NCBI RefSeq assembly: GCF_018336155.1
Contig: NZ_JAGYHF010000002.1
Span: 186,001-250,000, forward strand
Direction of reading: 5' to 3'
Source of the DNA: Pseudomonas rustica
GTDB taxonomy: Bacteria; Pseudomonadota; Gammaproteobacteria; Pseudomonadales; Pseudomonadaceae
Length of the DNA stretch: 64,000 nucleotides
This document shows positions 8,040 through 17,242 of the stretch, in pieces (the stretch's first letter is position 1; the number at the start of each line of letters is the position of its first letter). A model generated the notes under the pieces. That model was not told where the DNA came from. It did not search any database and saw nothing but the letters and a program-made list of their open reading frames with translations. Both the position numbers and the translations under genes were made by a program.

Positions 8040-8942
8040 TCAAGCCAACTTACCGTGCGGCGGAACCAAGACTGTTTTCGGTTTACGAAACACCAACACG
8101 TTACCCAACATCACCAACACCAGCCCGACCAGCGCCGGCGCCGTCCACTGATAACCTTCGGCAAACGCCGAAACATTAAGCGCGACCACCGGGAACAGCA
8201 CCGTGCAATACGCCGCACGCTCCGGGCCCATGCGGCCGACCAGCGTCAGGTAAGCGGTAAAGCCGATCACCGAGCCTGGAATGACAAGGTAGAGCAGCGC
8301 GCCGACGTAACGCGGCGACCAGTCCATGTCGAACGGAATGCCTTTGACCAGGCACCACACCGACAGCATCGCCGCGCCATACGCCATGCCCCAGGCATTG
8401 GTGGTCAGCGGCTTGAGGCCCGCCTTCTGCTGCAGGCTCGACAGCATGTTGCCCGCCGAAAAACACAAGGTGCCGCACAACGCCAGACCCAGTCCCAACA
8501 AGGTTTGCGGACTGGCCTGATGCCCGGCCAGTTCAGGCCAGAACAGCATGCCCAGACCGAACAGTCCCAGCGCCCCGCCCATCAATACATTGCGCGCGAT
8601 GCGCTGCCCAAAGAACACCCGCGCATTCAACGCATTCCACAACGTTGCGGTGGAAAAAACCACCGCCACCAGACCGCTGGGGATCCACTGGCTCGCCGTC
8701 AGAAAACACATGAAGTTCACACAAAACAGGCACAAGCCCTGCGCCACACAAATCAAATGACCGCGACGATTCATCGGTTGCAACCGACGGCTGAGCAGCA
8801 ACAACACAAACAGCACCAGCGCCGCGAGGCCAAATCGATAAACAATCGACACCGGAATCGCCACCACCCCCAACTGCCATTTCAAGGCAATCCAGGTGGT
8901 GCCCCAGATCAGCACGGTCAGCAAATACAACGACAGGTTCAT
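8040..8942 (-). CDS. EamA-family (DMT superfamily) transporter
   Basis: A 300-residue protein with ten predicted membrane segments in two EamA repeats (about 1-135 and 150-290). It begins MNLSLYLLTVLIWGTTWIALKW, the usual EamA opening with the WGTTW motif. GAGGAG lies eight bases before the ATG. Such proteins usually export metabolites or amino acids across the inner membrane; the substrate is unknown. The AraC-type gene is divergent from it across a 139-base gap, a common regulator-exporter arrangement, so the AraC protein may control it. Confidence 0.88.
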   Translation of the reverse strand: MNLSLYLLTVLIWGTTWIALKWQLGVVAIPVSIVYRFGLAALVLFVLLLLSRRLQPMNRRGHLICVAQGLCLFCVNFMCFLTASQWIPSGLVAVVFSTATLWNALNARVFFGQRIARNVLMGGALGLFGLGMLFWPELAGHQASPQTLLGLGLALCGTLCFSAGNMLSSLQQKAGLKPLTTNAWGMAYGAAMLSVWCLVKGIPFDMDWSPRYVGALLYLVIPGSVIGFTAYLTLVGRMGPERAAYCTVLFPVVALNVSAFAEGYQWTAPALVGLVLVMLGNVLVFRKPKTVLVPPHGKLA

Positions 8943-9081
8943 GGCGCTTACTCCTCAATAGGCCTTGAGTGTCTGCCGAGGCTTGCCCTGGGCGCTTGCA
9001 GATTCTTGCGCTTTTGTCCGGCAGTGGGCTGGCAGCGCGAAGTCTACGGAGTAGGATGCAAGGCGTTGGAGAGAACCGATC

Positions 9082-9957
9082 ATGGCCGCAATCGATAACC
9101 TGCAAGTCTTTCAAGCCCTCAACCGCTCGCCGAACGCACGCCTTGTGCACAGCGCCGAGCTCGGTGACGGCTTGTCTGCAGCTTTGTGGACCAACCACCA
9201 CGACGCGCAGGAATACGAAGCGCCGAGCCACCACACGCTGTCCTGCTACATCGCTGGCGGCACCGGCACTTTTCGTCGCGGCCAGCCGGGGCAAAAAGGC
9301 GGGCCGGACAAGCTGTGCATCCTGCCCGCCGATCACGAATCGGGCTGGGTGATCAACGGTGATATTCGTTTGGCGCACCTGTATTTCAGCGCTGAACAAT
9401 TCGCCCTCGGTTGCGTCACGCTGCTTGATCGTGAGCCGCGTGAGATGCAATTGCGCGAGCAGACTTTTCTGGAAGATCCGCAACAGGCACAGCGCTTTCG
9501 GCAACTGCTGACGTTGAACTGGGACGAGCCTGCCGAGCGCTTGCTGACCAGTAGCATTGCTCACGAATTGATCAGCCACACCTTGCTCAGCCAAGTCGGC
9601 GCGCGTCAGGGTTTGCGTTTGAAGGGTGGGCTGGCGCCGCATCAGCGTCGGCAATTGGTGGAGTTCATCGACAGCCAGTTGGCCGAGCCGATCAGCCTTG
9701 GGCAGTTGGCCGGATTATGTGCACTGTCGGAATATCACTTTGCGCGGATGTTTCGGATGAGCTTTGGCTTGCCGCCGCATCAGTACGTGCTGGCGCGACG
9801 CTTGGATCGGGCGCGGGAGTTGTTGCGCGGTACGGCGTTGCCGTTGGGGGAGATTGCTTTGGCTTGCGGGTTTGCCAGTGCGAGCCACTTTACCAATCGA
9901 TTCAAGCAGGTGTTGGGCGGGACGCCGGGGCAGTATCGGCAGGCGTTTTTGCGTTGA
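9082..9957 (+). CDS. AraC-family transcriptional regulator
   Basis: A 291-residue regulator. An N-terminal cupin-like sensing domain (about 1-160, e.g. HTLSCYIAGGTGTFRRG) is followed by a C-terminal double helix-turn-helix (about 190-290) with LGQLAGLCALSEYHFARMF and the AraC signature LPLGEIALACGFASASHFTNRFK (split here for length). GGAG precedes the ATG. It is divergent from the EamA transporter gene and may regulate it. Effector unknown. Confidence 0.9.
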   Translation: MAAIDNLQVFQALNRSPNARLVHSAELGDGLSAALWTNHHDAQEYEAPSHHTLSCYIAGGTGTFRRGQPGQKGGPDKLCILPADHESGWVINGDIRLAHLYFSAEQFALGCVTLLDREPREMQLREQTFLEDPQQAQRFRQLLTLNWDEPAERLLTSSIAHELISHTLLSQVGARQGLRLKGGLAPHQRRQLVEFIDSQLAEPISLGQLAGLCALSEYHFARMFRMSFGLPPHQYVLARRLDRARELLRGTALPLGEIALACGFASASHFTNRFKQVLGGTPGQYRQAFLR

Positions 9958-9966
9958 GGCCTGGTT

Positions 9967-10144
9967 CCCCTCACCCCAGCCCTCTCCCGGAGGGAGAGGG
10001 AGCCGACCGAGGTGTCTGGCGTTGTACATCGACCTGTATAACCGAGTCGATTGTGGATTCGGTAAAGATCGATCACGTCGGCGAGGTTCTCCAATATTCC
10101 CCAATCAGTCCCCTCTCCCTCCGGGAGAGGGTTAGGGTGAGGGG
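9967..10144. repeat. Inverted repeat element, family 'cccctcaccctaaccctctccc'
   Basis: The left end at 9967-10001 and the right end at 10110-10144 are near reverse complements around a degenerate centre. It fills the gap between the convergent AraC and TonB-receptor genes. Confidence 0.8.
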
Positions 10145-10158
10145 CTTTTGATTTTGAC

Positions 10159-12588
10159 TTAAAACTCCAACGTGCTGGACAACGAAACCTGCCGCGAATC
10201 CCCCATCGACACGAAGAACCGGCTCGCCGCCGACGTGTAATAAGTGCGATCAAACAGGTTCTTCACATTCAGCTGAAACTTGACCTTCTGCCCTTCAACC
10301 TGGGTGTCGTAAGTCGCAAACGCATCCGCCACGGTATAGCTCGGCAGATCAAAATCATTCACCGCGTTACCCGCCCGTTCACCGACATACCGCGCCCCGG
10401 CACCGACGCGCAATTGATCGCCACCGATCAAGCTGCCGAAGTCATACACCGCCGACAATGAGCCGCTATTCTTCGCCACGTTTTGCAGGCGCTTGCCTTT
10501 GTAGTCCGGGTCTTCCGTGACTTCGGCATCGGTGTAGGCGTAGCTGCCGATCATGCTCCAGCGCTCGCTCAACTGACCGCTCAAATCCAGTTCCAGACCG
10601 CGCGACCGCACTTCGCCGGCGGCGCTGTAAATCGTCGTTGGGCCTTCAGCATTGGCGACCAAAACGTTGCGCTTTTTGATGTCGAACAATGCAATGTTGC
10701 CGGTGACTTGTCCTGGCAGATCGAGGCGCGCGCCCAGCTCCCACGACTTGGCTTCTTCCGGCGCGATGCTGCCGTCGAGCACGGTGCTGCTGCCGCTCAG
10801 CGGGGCGATGGTCGAGTTGGGTTTGAACGATTCGGTGTAGCTGCCGTAGAACGACAAAGCGTCGGTGTAGCGATACACCAGCCCCGCGCGCGGCACCCAT
10901 TTCTGCCCGTTACTGTCGGTGTTGGCCTTGAAGGGCACGCCTTTGCCGGCGTACTGGTCGTACTCCTGAAAGCGCCCGCCGGCGACCAGAATCCATTGAT
11001 CTGTGAGGTGAATCGAGTCCTGCATAAAGATCGAATCGCTGCGCAGTTCATCGGTCTGCGCGCTGTCGGCGGCACTGACCGTGGTGCCTTCGACTTCACG
11101 GCCATACACCGGATTGACGTAGCTGAAGGTGCTCAGGCTTTTCTGACGGATCAGGTCGGCGCGGTAGATCTTGCGGTACTCATCGTCGACGCCGAACACC
11201 AGGTCATGCTGCATGCCCAACACGTTGACCTTGCCTTCGAGGCTGGCGGTGGTGAAACGGTCGGTGCTGATCGCGTTTTGTGTGCCGTCCATGCTGCGGG
11301 TCAGCGTGCCTTTTTTGGTGTCGATGGCGGTGACGCGTACTTGGCTGGCGTCGTAGGTTTCGCGGTTCCAGCTGTAGCCGAAATGGGCTTTCCAGTCGTC
11401 GTTGAGTTCGTGGTCGGCTTCGAAGTGATAGAGATCCGAACGCCCTTCCATGTTGTTGAACGGCTCGTCGAGGCGCTCGTTGCGCGAGATATCCAGTGGA
11501 TGATTGGTGCGCGGATCGATCAGCGTGCCACGGTCGAACGGCGTGAGAAATTCGCGATGCTCGTAGGCGAACAACAGCTTGGTGCTTTCGCCGTACCAGG
11601 CCAGCGACGGTGCGATCAGGGTTTGGCGGAGCGTGCCGAAATTGCGCCAGTAATCTTCGTCTTCGTGATCGAGCACCATGCGATAGGCCACCCCGGAATC
11701 GCCCAGCGCACCGGTGCTGTCGAAAGTGCCGCCGCTGCCATTCTTACCGTCGCCGTAGGTCGAGCCGCTCAGGGTCAGGGCGTTGTACGGCGTCAGTTCC
11801 GGCTTCTTGCTGACCATGTTGACCACGCCGCCGGGGTCTTGAATCCCGTAGAGCAACGACGCCGGGCCTTTGAGCACTTCGACGCGATCGACCGTGGCGT
11901 TCATGCCTCGGCCCTGCACGATTGGCATGCCGTCGCGCATGATCGAACCGTTGCGGTTATCGCCGAAGCCGCGGGTCATCACCGAGTCCTGCGTGCTGCC
12001 CAAGGTGTTGCCCTGAGTGATGCCGCTGACGTTGGCCAGTGCGTCGTCGAGATTGCGCGGTGCCTGATCGCGGATGACCTGCGCCGGGATGACGTTGACG
12101 GTCTGCGGGACTTCTTGCAGCGAGGCCGACGAGCGCATCACCGAACTGGTTTCCGGCGGCTGATAACTCAACGAATCGTCGCGCATCGAAGTGATGGTGG
12201 TGGCGCCGAGGTTCAGTGCGCCTGCGGTGGGCTGCGGCTCCAGTGCCAGGGTGTGGCTGTCGGTGCGGCGGAAACTCAGGCCGGAACCTGTGAGCAACTT
12301 TTGCAGGGCCTGTTCCGCGCTCATCTGGCCGTTGACCGCCGGGGCGGTGAGTCCGTACGGCGCTTCGTCGGTGTAGACCACGCTCTGCCCGGTGACCCGG
12401 CTGAAATCGCTCAAGGCTTGCGGCAGCGGTTTGGCGGCCAGGCTGAACGTGAACTGCTTTTGCGGCTGGCTGCTGACGGTTTCAGCGGCGAGTGCCACAC
12501 TCATCGGCAACAGCGCCAACGCCGAAAAGCTCAACGCCGACACGCCTAACCACTGTTTGACCGAACCCGATTTTGCCCTGGACTTCAT
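10159..12588 (-). CDS. TonB-dependent siderophore receptor with STN signalling domain
   Basis: An 809-residue outer membrane transducer. It has a signal peptide (to about AALA, residue 34), then an STN secretin/TonB short N-terminal domain at about 45-112 (FSLAAKPLPQALSDFSRVTG, LTAPAVNGQMSAEQALQKLL), a plug domain at about 155-260 (QEVPQTVNVIP, RVEVLKGPASLLYGIQDPGG) and a beta-barrel ending in F (SSTLEF). The STN domain shows that it signals to the FecR/sigma pair encoded upstream on the same strand. The plug and barrel style is that of ferric hydroxamate or pyoverdine-type receptors (FpvA/FoxA/FiuA); the exact siderophore cannot be told. A REPIN separates it from fecR, so it may have its own sigma-dependent promoter. 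Confidence 0.9.
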   Translation of the reverse strand: MKSRAKSGSVKQWLGVSALSFSALALLPMSVALAAETVSSQPQKQFTFSLAAKPLPQALSDFSRVTGQSVVYTDEAPYGLTAPAVNGQMSAEQALQKLLTGSGLSFRRTDSHTLALEPQPTAGALNLGATTITSMRDDSLSYQPPETSSVMRSSASLQEVPQTVNVIPAQVIRDQAPRNLDDALANVSGITQGNTLGSTQDSVMTRGFGDNRNGSIMRDGMPIVQGRGMNATVDRVEVLKGPASLLYGIQDPGGVVNMVSKKPELTPYNALTLSGSTYGDGKNGSGGTFDSTGALGDSGVAYRMVLDHEDEDYWRNFGTLRQTLIAPSLAWYGESTKLLFAYEHREFLTPFDRGTLIDPRTNHPLDISRNERLDEPFNNMEGRSDLYHFEADHELNDDWKAHFGYSWNRETYDASQVRVTAIDTKKGTLTRSMDGTQNAISTDRFTTASLEGKVNVLGMQHDLVFGVDDEYRKIYRADLIRQKSLSTFSYVNPVYGREVEGTTVSAADSAQTDELRSDSIFMQDSIHLTDQWILVAGGRFQEYDQYAGKGVPFKANTDSNGQKWVPRAGLVYRYTDALSFYGSYTESFKPNSTIAPLSGSSTVLDGSIAPEEAKSWELGARLDLPGQVTGNIALFDIKKRNVLVANAEGPTTIYSAAGEVRSRGLELDLSGQLSERWSMIGSYAYTDAEVTEDPDYKGKRLQNVAKNSGSLSAVYDFGSLIGGDQLRVGAGARYVGERAGNAVNDFDLPSYTVADAFATYDTQVEGQKVKFQLNVKNLFDRTYYTSAASRFFVSMGDSRQVSLSSTLEF

Positions 12589-12718
12589 GACTCATGACCT
12601 GTGTAGAAACGCAACGGATGCGAATGACTCGCAGTTTCAGTCACTACACGGATGGGGCTTGGGTTTACCTCATCACAATTTGAAAATATTTTTGCAGGTG
12701 TGTTGTCGGGGCCGACGC

Positions 12719-12786
12719 CTTCGCGAGCAAGCCCGCTCCCACAGGGGAACGCATTCCAAAATGTGGGAGCGGGCTTGCTCGCGAAG
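12719..12786. repeat. REPIN, family 'gtgggagcgggcttgctcgcgaa'
   Basis: 25-bp perfect arms at 12719-12743 and 12762-12786, between the FecR gene and the receptor gene it is presumed to control. Confidence 0.85.
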
Positions 12787-12798
12787 AGGCCAGTCGCT

Positions 12799-13788
12799 TT
12801 AACGCAAAATAATCAGATGCCCAAGCACCTGATGCTGCTCAAACCCCAACACCCCCTGCAAAGAATTCAACACCGCCTGCGGATCCTTACTCGGAAAACT
12901 GCCACTGACCTTGCGCGCCGCCAACTCATCATTGAGCAGCACAATCCGCCCCGGATAATACCGGCGCAAATCCTCCACCACGTCCCCCAGTGTCGACTTG
13001 TAATACGTCAGCCAACCCTGCCGCCAGGCCAGTTGCGCCTCGCTGTCCACGGCATGCAGTTTTTCCGCCGATCCCGCTCCGTAAGCGACTTGCTGCCCGG
13101 CCGTGAGAATCTGCTGTTCGCCATCACGATCCGCCGTCACCCCGACACGCCCGGACAACACCGTCACCTGCGCGCCATGCGCTTGCAGTCGCACCTCGAA
13201 TTGCGTCCCAAGCACCCGCGCCTGGCCCTTCTCGGCCTCGACCACAAACGGTTCACCAGTGTGCGTAACCGTGAAAAATCCAGCGCCACGGCGCAACTGC
13301 ACATGCCGCTCACCCCGGCTGAAATCCACCGCAATCGCACTGTCAGCATCGAGGGTGACTTGCGATTGATCGGCCAACGTCACCGTGCGAACTTCCCCCG
13401 GTGCGGAAACGTAATCCGCCCCCAGATCATCGATCCAACGCTGCGGCTGCCACCCGGTGCCGAGGCTTATCATCAGCAACAGACACGCGGCCATCGCCAG
13501 CGCACCCGACCACCGCAAGAGTTGCGGACGACGCGGTCGATCCATCGCATCGAGATAATCCTGCAGCGCCAAAGCGTCTTCATCGGCCAATGTTCGCGCC
13601 GGGCCTTCGCTCAGCTCCCAGACCACTTGCGCCTGCGCATAAGCCTCGGCGTGCGCCGGATCGGCGCGTAGCCATTGGCTGAAGGTGAGTTGATCGCCCG
13701 CGCTTGGCCGATCATGCAACAGGCTCAGCCAGGCGAATGCAGCCTGCTCCTGAGCCGGTGTCGGGGTGACGTAATCGGTTGGCTTCAC
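12799..13788 (-). CDS. FecR-family anti-sigma/sigma regulator
   Basis: A 329-residue inner membrane regulator. The cytosolic N-terminal DUF4880/FecR_N part (EQAAFAWLSLLHDRPSAGDQLTFSQWL) is followed by one membrane segment at about 97-115 (LRWSGALAMAACLLLMISLG), a periplasmic FecR domain (ADYVSAPGEVRTVTLADQS) and a C-terminal STN-interacting DUF4974-like end. The start is GTG at 13788; it overlaps the TGA of the sigma gene as GTGA, so the two are translationally coupled. It should hold the sigma factor in check until the receptor binds its siderophore. Confidence 0.92.
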   Translation of the reverse strand: MKPTDYVTPTPAQEQAAFAWLSLLHDRPSAGDQLTFSQWLRADPAHAEAYAQAQVVWELSEGPARTLADEDALALQDYLDAMDRPRRPQLLRWSGALAMAACLLLMISLGTGWQPQRWIDDLGADYVSAPGEVRTVTLADQSQVTLDADSAIAVDFSRGERHVQLRRGAGFFTVTHTGEPFVVEAEKGQARVLGTQFEVRLQAHGAQVTVLSGRVGVTADRDGEQQILTAGQQVAYGAGSAEKLHAVDSEAQLAWRQGWLTYYKSTLGDVVEDLRRYYPGRIVLLNDELAARKVSGSFPSKDPQAVLNSLQGVLGFEQHQVLGHLIILR

Positions 13789-14351
13789 GGTGCTTTCCCT
13801 GGCAGACGTGGCGCGGGTTCGCGCAGGCTGGCCTTGCAGGCCTCGAGGGCGCGCATCATATGTTTTTCCACGGCACTTTGGGACAGGCCCATGGCTTTGG
13901 CGATGTCGGCGTATTTGCGGCCGTGGATGCGATTGAGCAAAAAGATTTGTCGGGTGCGCTCGGGCAATGCACGCAACGCGGCTTCGACGTGGCGCAGATC
14001 ATTGCCCGCTTCGAGCGCGGCTTGCGGTTCGCTGCCGTGGCTGTCCGGCGCGTCCGGCTGCCAGCCTTCGTTGACCCGTGTACGCGTGCCTTCGCTGCGT
14101 AAATGGTCGATGGCGATGTTGCCGGCGCAGCGCAAAAGATAGGTACTGAGTTCTTCGACCTGCACCAGCGGCCGCCGCCAGAAGCGCAGAAACAGATCCT
14201 GCACCAGATCCGCCGCTGTCGCCCGGCAGCCGACGCGCCGATTCACCAGCGCTTCCATCTGCGAACGCTGGGACAGAAACACCTGGAGAAAGTGCGCACG
14301 CGCCCCGCGCGGTTCGTCGTCGCGGGATTCCGGAGGGAGACCGATCAACAC
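13785..14351 (-). CDS. ECF RNA polymerase sigma factor, FecI/PvdS-like iron-starvation class
   Basis: A 188-residue ECF sigma factor with sigma2 (ATAADLVQDLFLRFWRRP at about 43-60, then YLLRCAGNIAIDHLRSEG) and sigma4 (LPERTRQIFLLNRIHGRKYADIA, then MGLSQSAVEKHMMRAL) regions. The start is GTG at 14351, one base after the TGA of the DUF3325 gene, with GAGG close by; the next codon, TTG, is an alternative. It probably directs transcription of the downstream TonB receptor gene. It is part of the operon DUF3649-PepSY-DUF3325-sigma-FecR, so it should be iron-repressed through the Fur site at 16624. Confidence 0.9.
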   Translation of the reverse strand: MLIGLPPESRDDEPRGARAHFLQVFLSQRSQMEALVNRRVGCRATAADLVQDLFLRFWRRPLVQVEELSTYLLRCAGNIAIDHLRSEGTRTRVNEGWQPDAPDSHGSEPQAALEAGNDLRHVEAALRALPERTRQIFLLNRIHGRKYADIAKAMGLSQSAVEKHMMRALEACKASLREPAPRLPGKAP

Positions 14352-14352
14352 C

Positions 14353-14679
14353 TCAGCACTGCGCCCATGCCGCCACCGGGCTGGCCAACAGACTCAGCCC
14401 GGCGAGCGCCAACGCCAGACGCGGGCGATACGGCATCAGCAACACCAGCGTCAATGCGCTGAGCATCAGCACGGCGAACCAGTCGACCAGGCCAAAGCTC
14501 CAGCCGTTCACCGTCACTGCCGCCCACAGCGATAAACACAGCAACAACCATCCGCCGATTTTCAGCGCCTGACGACGCGAGGCCGAAGGTTTGTGGCCGA
14601 GCAATTCATCGTGATGTCGCGGCATCGACAGACACAACGCGGTGAACCCGGCATAGCACAGCAGCAGCGCCAGCAACAT
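14353..14679 (-). CDS. DUF3325 membrane protein of iron-uptake operon
   Basis: A 108-residue protein with three to four hydrophobic segments (MLLALLLCYAGFTALCLSM; IGGWLLLCLSLWAAVTV; WFAVLMLSALTLVLLM; LALAGLSLLASPVAAWA). It matches DUF3325, found almost only beside PepSY iron-uptake proteins. Its ATG overlaps the PepSY stop as TAATG. It may be a small partner of the PepSY protein in the inner membrane; its biochemical role is not known. Confidence 0.8.
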   Translation of the reverse strand: MLLALLLCYAGFTALCLSMPRHHDELLGHKPSASRRQALKIGGWLLLCLSLWAAVTVNGWSFGLVDWFAVLMLSALTLVLLMPYRPRLALALAGLSLLASPVAAWAQC

Positions 14680-16265
14680 TAGTTCGCTCCCTGCTCAAGG
14701 GTGATCGCCCGGGCCTTTTCGCGACGAGGATTTTTCACGCTGACGGTGCCGGCGGCGCGTTGCATTTTCCATGCGGCCCACGCCAGAAACACGCCGGTGG
14801 CGAGGCAGGTCAGATCGAAACCGGCGAGCGTCCAATCGCCTTGCGTAAGGGTCGCTGCGAGATTCCACGGCGTGGTCAGCGCATTGATCACCGGCACGGC
14901 AGTAAACAGCAACGCGCCGCACGCAAGCTGCTCGACCCAGGCCTTGCGCCCCGGCCGCAACAGCGCGTGCACCACGCTCAGACCCCAGGCGATAAAGAAC
15001 GCATTCACTTCCCAATCCGCACGTCCGGCCAGACCTGTCGGCAGCAGACGATTGGCCAGGAAAAACACCGCGATCGCCGTCACCAGCCCGGCCATGCTGG
15101 CGATGTTCAGCACTTCAACCAGCCGCAGTTCGAACGGCATCACGCCGCTCTTCGCATGTTTCAGTTGACGCTTGCCGAGCCAGATCACCAGCCCGGTGCC
15201 GATCATCGCCGTACCAGCCAATCCGCAAATAAAGTACAGCCAACGCAACACCGGCCCGGCGAAGTGGCCCATGTGCAAACCATAGAAAGCGCCGCCGACC
15301 GCCATGGCCATCGGCTGATTCGGTGTGCTGCCGAGCATCTGTCCGCTGACCCCGTTGAACGTCACCGCACGGCCGAAATCGTGCACCACGCCGTCGCCGG
15401 CACGCGACAGCACCACCGTCGCATTGGCGTCGCCCGGATTGTTCACCGACAGTCGCGCCGTGTGGCCGCCCGACCATTGCTCGCTGGCCTTGGCCAACAG
15501 CGGTGCCATGGGCGCCAGCGCCTGCGCAATGTTGGCGCGCTCCGGGGTATTGGAGGCAGGGAATACTTCATCGTAAAACTTGTTCACGTCGCTGCCGTAC
15601 GACGCCAAAATGCTCGCCGGCATGACCATCGACATGAAAATCACCAGGCTGCTGTAGGTGATCATCAGGTGAAACGGCAGCACCAGCACGCCGACCGCGT
15701 TATGCCCGTCGAGCCAGGAACGCTGGCCTTTGCGCGGACGGAAGGTGAAGAAGTCTTTGAAGATTTTTTTGTGGGTGATGATCCCGGTGATCAGCGCAAC
15801 GAACATCACCATCGCGGCGATTGTCGCCAGCCAGCGCCCCCACGGATAGGGCATTTGCAGCTGAAAGTGGAAGCGGTAGAAGAACTCGCCGCCCATGCTT
15901 TCGCGGCCCTGCACTTCGCTGCCGGTTTGCGCGTCGAGGGTTTTCGATTCGAAGCGGCCGCGCTCGCCGGGTTTGCCCGGCGACTGCTGCCAGCGCACGG
16001 TCAGGCCGGGATCACGGGCGTCGGGCAAGTCGATCAACCAGCGCGAGGCGCCGGCGGCATGTTGCTGTAGATAATTTTGCGCCAGCGTCAGGCTCGCCTC
16101 GGCATTCAACGGTCGCGAGGGAATTTCCGGCTGCATCCAGTGCGTGGTTTCATCATTGAAATAGGCCAGCGTGCCGGTCAGAAAAATCGCGAACAGCAAC
16201 CAGCCGAACACCAGCCCGACCCACGTGTGCAACCAGGCCATGGCCTGGCGAAAACCCTCTTTCAT
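14679..16265 (-). CDS. PepSY-domain inner-membrane protein (PepSY_TM), iron-uptake associated reductase-like
   Basis: A 528-residue PepSY_TM protein beginning MKEGFRQAMAWLHTWVGLVFGWLLF. Four main membrane segments are visible (about 12-35, 195-215, 240-265 and 345-370) with more near the C-terminus. Histidines in these segments (e.g. LHTWVGLVFG, HMGHFAGPVLRWL, DGHNAVGVLVLPFHLMITYS) fit the family's proposed haem-linked or ferric-siderophore reductase role. The ATG overlaps the DUF3649 stop as ATGA. The frame is open further upstream to 16622, but that part overlaps DUF3649. Proteins of this type usually accompany TonB siderophore receptors and probably help release iron from the siderophore. 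Confidence 0.88.
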   Translation of the reverse strand: MKEGFRQAMAWLHTWVGLVFGWLLFAIFLTGTLAYFNDETTHWMQPEIPSRPLNAEASLTLAQNYLQQHAAGASRWLIDLPDARDPGLTVRWQQSPGKPGERGRFESKTLDAQTGSEVQGRESMGGEFFYRFHFQLQMPYPWGRWLATIAAMVMFVALITGIITHKKIFKDFFTFRPRKGQRSWLDGHNAVGVLVLPFHLMITYSSLVIFMSMVMPASILASYGSDVNKFYDEVFPASNTPERANIAQALAPMAPLLAKASEQWSGGHTARLSVNNPGDANATVVLSRAGDGVVHDFGRAVTFNGVSGQMLGSTPNQPMAMAVGGAFYGLHMGHFAGPVLRWLYFICGLAGTAMIGTGLVIWLGKRQLKHAKSGVMPFELRLVEVLNIASMAGLVTAIAVFFLANRLLPTGLAGRADWEVNAFFIAWGLSVVHALLRPGRKAWVEQLACGALLFTAVPVINALTTPWNLAATLTQGDWTLAGFDLTCLATGVFLAWAAWKMQRAAGTVSVKNPRREKARAITLEQGAN

Positions 16266-16567
16266 GCAAAGCCCAACCCGCGAGCAGCGCCGGAGATGGT
16301 CGCCAGAATCACGCTCGGCACCAGCAAACCGACCCACGCCGACCACGCCGTGCGGCAGGCAAAGCACCACAACACCGCCACCAGATAGACCAGAAACGAA
16401 ACAGTCATGCCGGTGACAACGGCTTCGGCGCGGTTGAGCGGCAACCACATGGTCAGGGTGACACTGGCCAGCGCCGCGACCAGATAGCCGCCAAACACCG
16501 CCGCCAGCACCCGCGAGGTAACGGCCAGACGATAGGACATGGGAAGTGTGGCGAGTTTGGCTTTCAT
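16262..16567 (-). CDS. DUF3649 small membrane protein of iron-uptake operon
   Basis: A 101-residue protein with three hydrophobic segments (VTSRVLAAVFGGYLVAALASV; AVVTGMTVSFLVYLVAVLWCF; WVGLLVPSVILATIS), matching DUF3649. It is the first gene of a five-gene overlapping operon running to fecR. The ATG at 16567 faces the divergent sigma gene across a gap containing a Fur-box-like sequence. Function unknown beyond its constant partnership with PepSY and DUF3325 genes. Confidence 0.8.
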   Translation of the reverse strand: MKAKLATLPMSYRLAVTSRVLAAVFGGYLVAALASVTLTMWLPLNRAEAVVTGMTVSFLVYLVAVLWCFACRTAWSAWVGLLVPSVILATISGAARGLGFA

Positions 16568-16623
16568 GTTTCGACCCTGAAACGAAAACGTCCGGCCGAC
16601 AAGCCGAACAACAGTCGAGCAAT

Positions 16624-16642
16624 ATTAATGATAAATATTCTC
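16624..16642. promoter_or_regulatory. Fur box-like operator between divergent iron operons
   Basis: attaatgataaatattctc matches 14 of 19 positions of the classical Fur consensus GATAATGATAATCATTATC, by my own count. It sits 57 bases upstream of the DUF3649 start and 112 bases upstream of the FecI-type start, so one site could repress both operons in iron-rich cells. Confidence 0.65.
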
Positions 16643-16753
16643 ATACGCAAAAGCATCTGATTGCCGGACACCGTCAGCGCACCCTACAATGCGAACAGTT
16701 CTTGTTCTCTAACGCACCTCTCTACCGCGTCAACAAAACGCCCGGAGTCACCG

Positions 16754-17242
16754 TTGTCGTCCGCCCATCCCGTCGAATCGCTCTATCAGGCCCACCACAA
16801 CTGGCTGACCGGCTGGCTGCGGCGCAAACTCGGCTGCCCGGACAGCGCGGCGGATCTGGCGCAGGACACCTTCATCAAAGTGCTGACCGCTCGCGAACCG
16901 CCGGTGATCATCGAGCCGCGCGCGTTCCTCACCACCCTCGCCAAGCGCGTGTTGTTCAATCATTACCGCCGGCAGGATCTGGAGCGCGCCTATCTCGACA
17001 CTCTCGCGCAGATGCCGGAAATGCTCGCGCCGTCGGAAGAACACAAAGCGATCATCCTGCAAACCCTGATGGAGCTGGATGAGTTGCTCGACGGTTTGCC
17101 GCGCCAGGTCAAACGCGCGTTTTTGCTGGCGCAGATCGATGGCCTGACTTATCCACAGATCGCCGCCGAGCTCGGCATTTCTGTGGCCACGGTCAAACGT
17201 CATCTGAACAAAGCGGCGATGCGCTGCTACTTCGCCCTATGA
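16754..17242 (+). CDS. fecI: ECF RNA polymerase sigma factor, FecI type
   Basis: A 162-residue ECF sigma factor of normal FecI length. The TTG at 16754 is chosen because GGAG lies at 16744-16747 with a six-base spacer; the protein then begins SSAHPVESLYQAHHNWLTGW, the usual FecI opening. An upstream ATG at 16661 in the same frame would add 31 atypical residues. Sigma2 (SAADLAQDTFIKVL, FLTTLAKRVLFNHYRRQ) and sigma4 (LPRQVKRAFLLAQIDGLTYPQIA, LGISVATVKRHLNKA) are clear. Its stop overlaps the fecR start as ATGA. It should drive the FecA-type receptor gene downstream. Confidence 0.88.
   Translation: MSSAHPVESLYQAHHNWLTGWLRRKLGCPDSAADLAQDTFIKVLTAREPPVIIEPRAFLTTLAKRVLFNHYRRQDLERAYLDTLAQMPEMLAPSEEHKAIILQTLMELDELLDGLPRQVKRAFLLAQIDGLTYPQIAAELGISVATVKRHLNKAAMRCYFAL

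Noticed and set aside
10483..12549. Long open frame antisense to the TonB receptor gene (688 codons)
   Set aside because: The opposite strand encodes a full receptor with signal peptide, STN, plug and barrel; the antisense frame is His/Arg/Val-rich without family motifs, a usual G+C-rich artefact.
12618..12632. TGCGA-ATGAC-TCGCA palindrome upstream of the siderophore receptor gene
   Set aside because: Could be part of a Fur or sigma-dependent promoter, but the match to the Fur consensus is poor and arms are only 5 bp.
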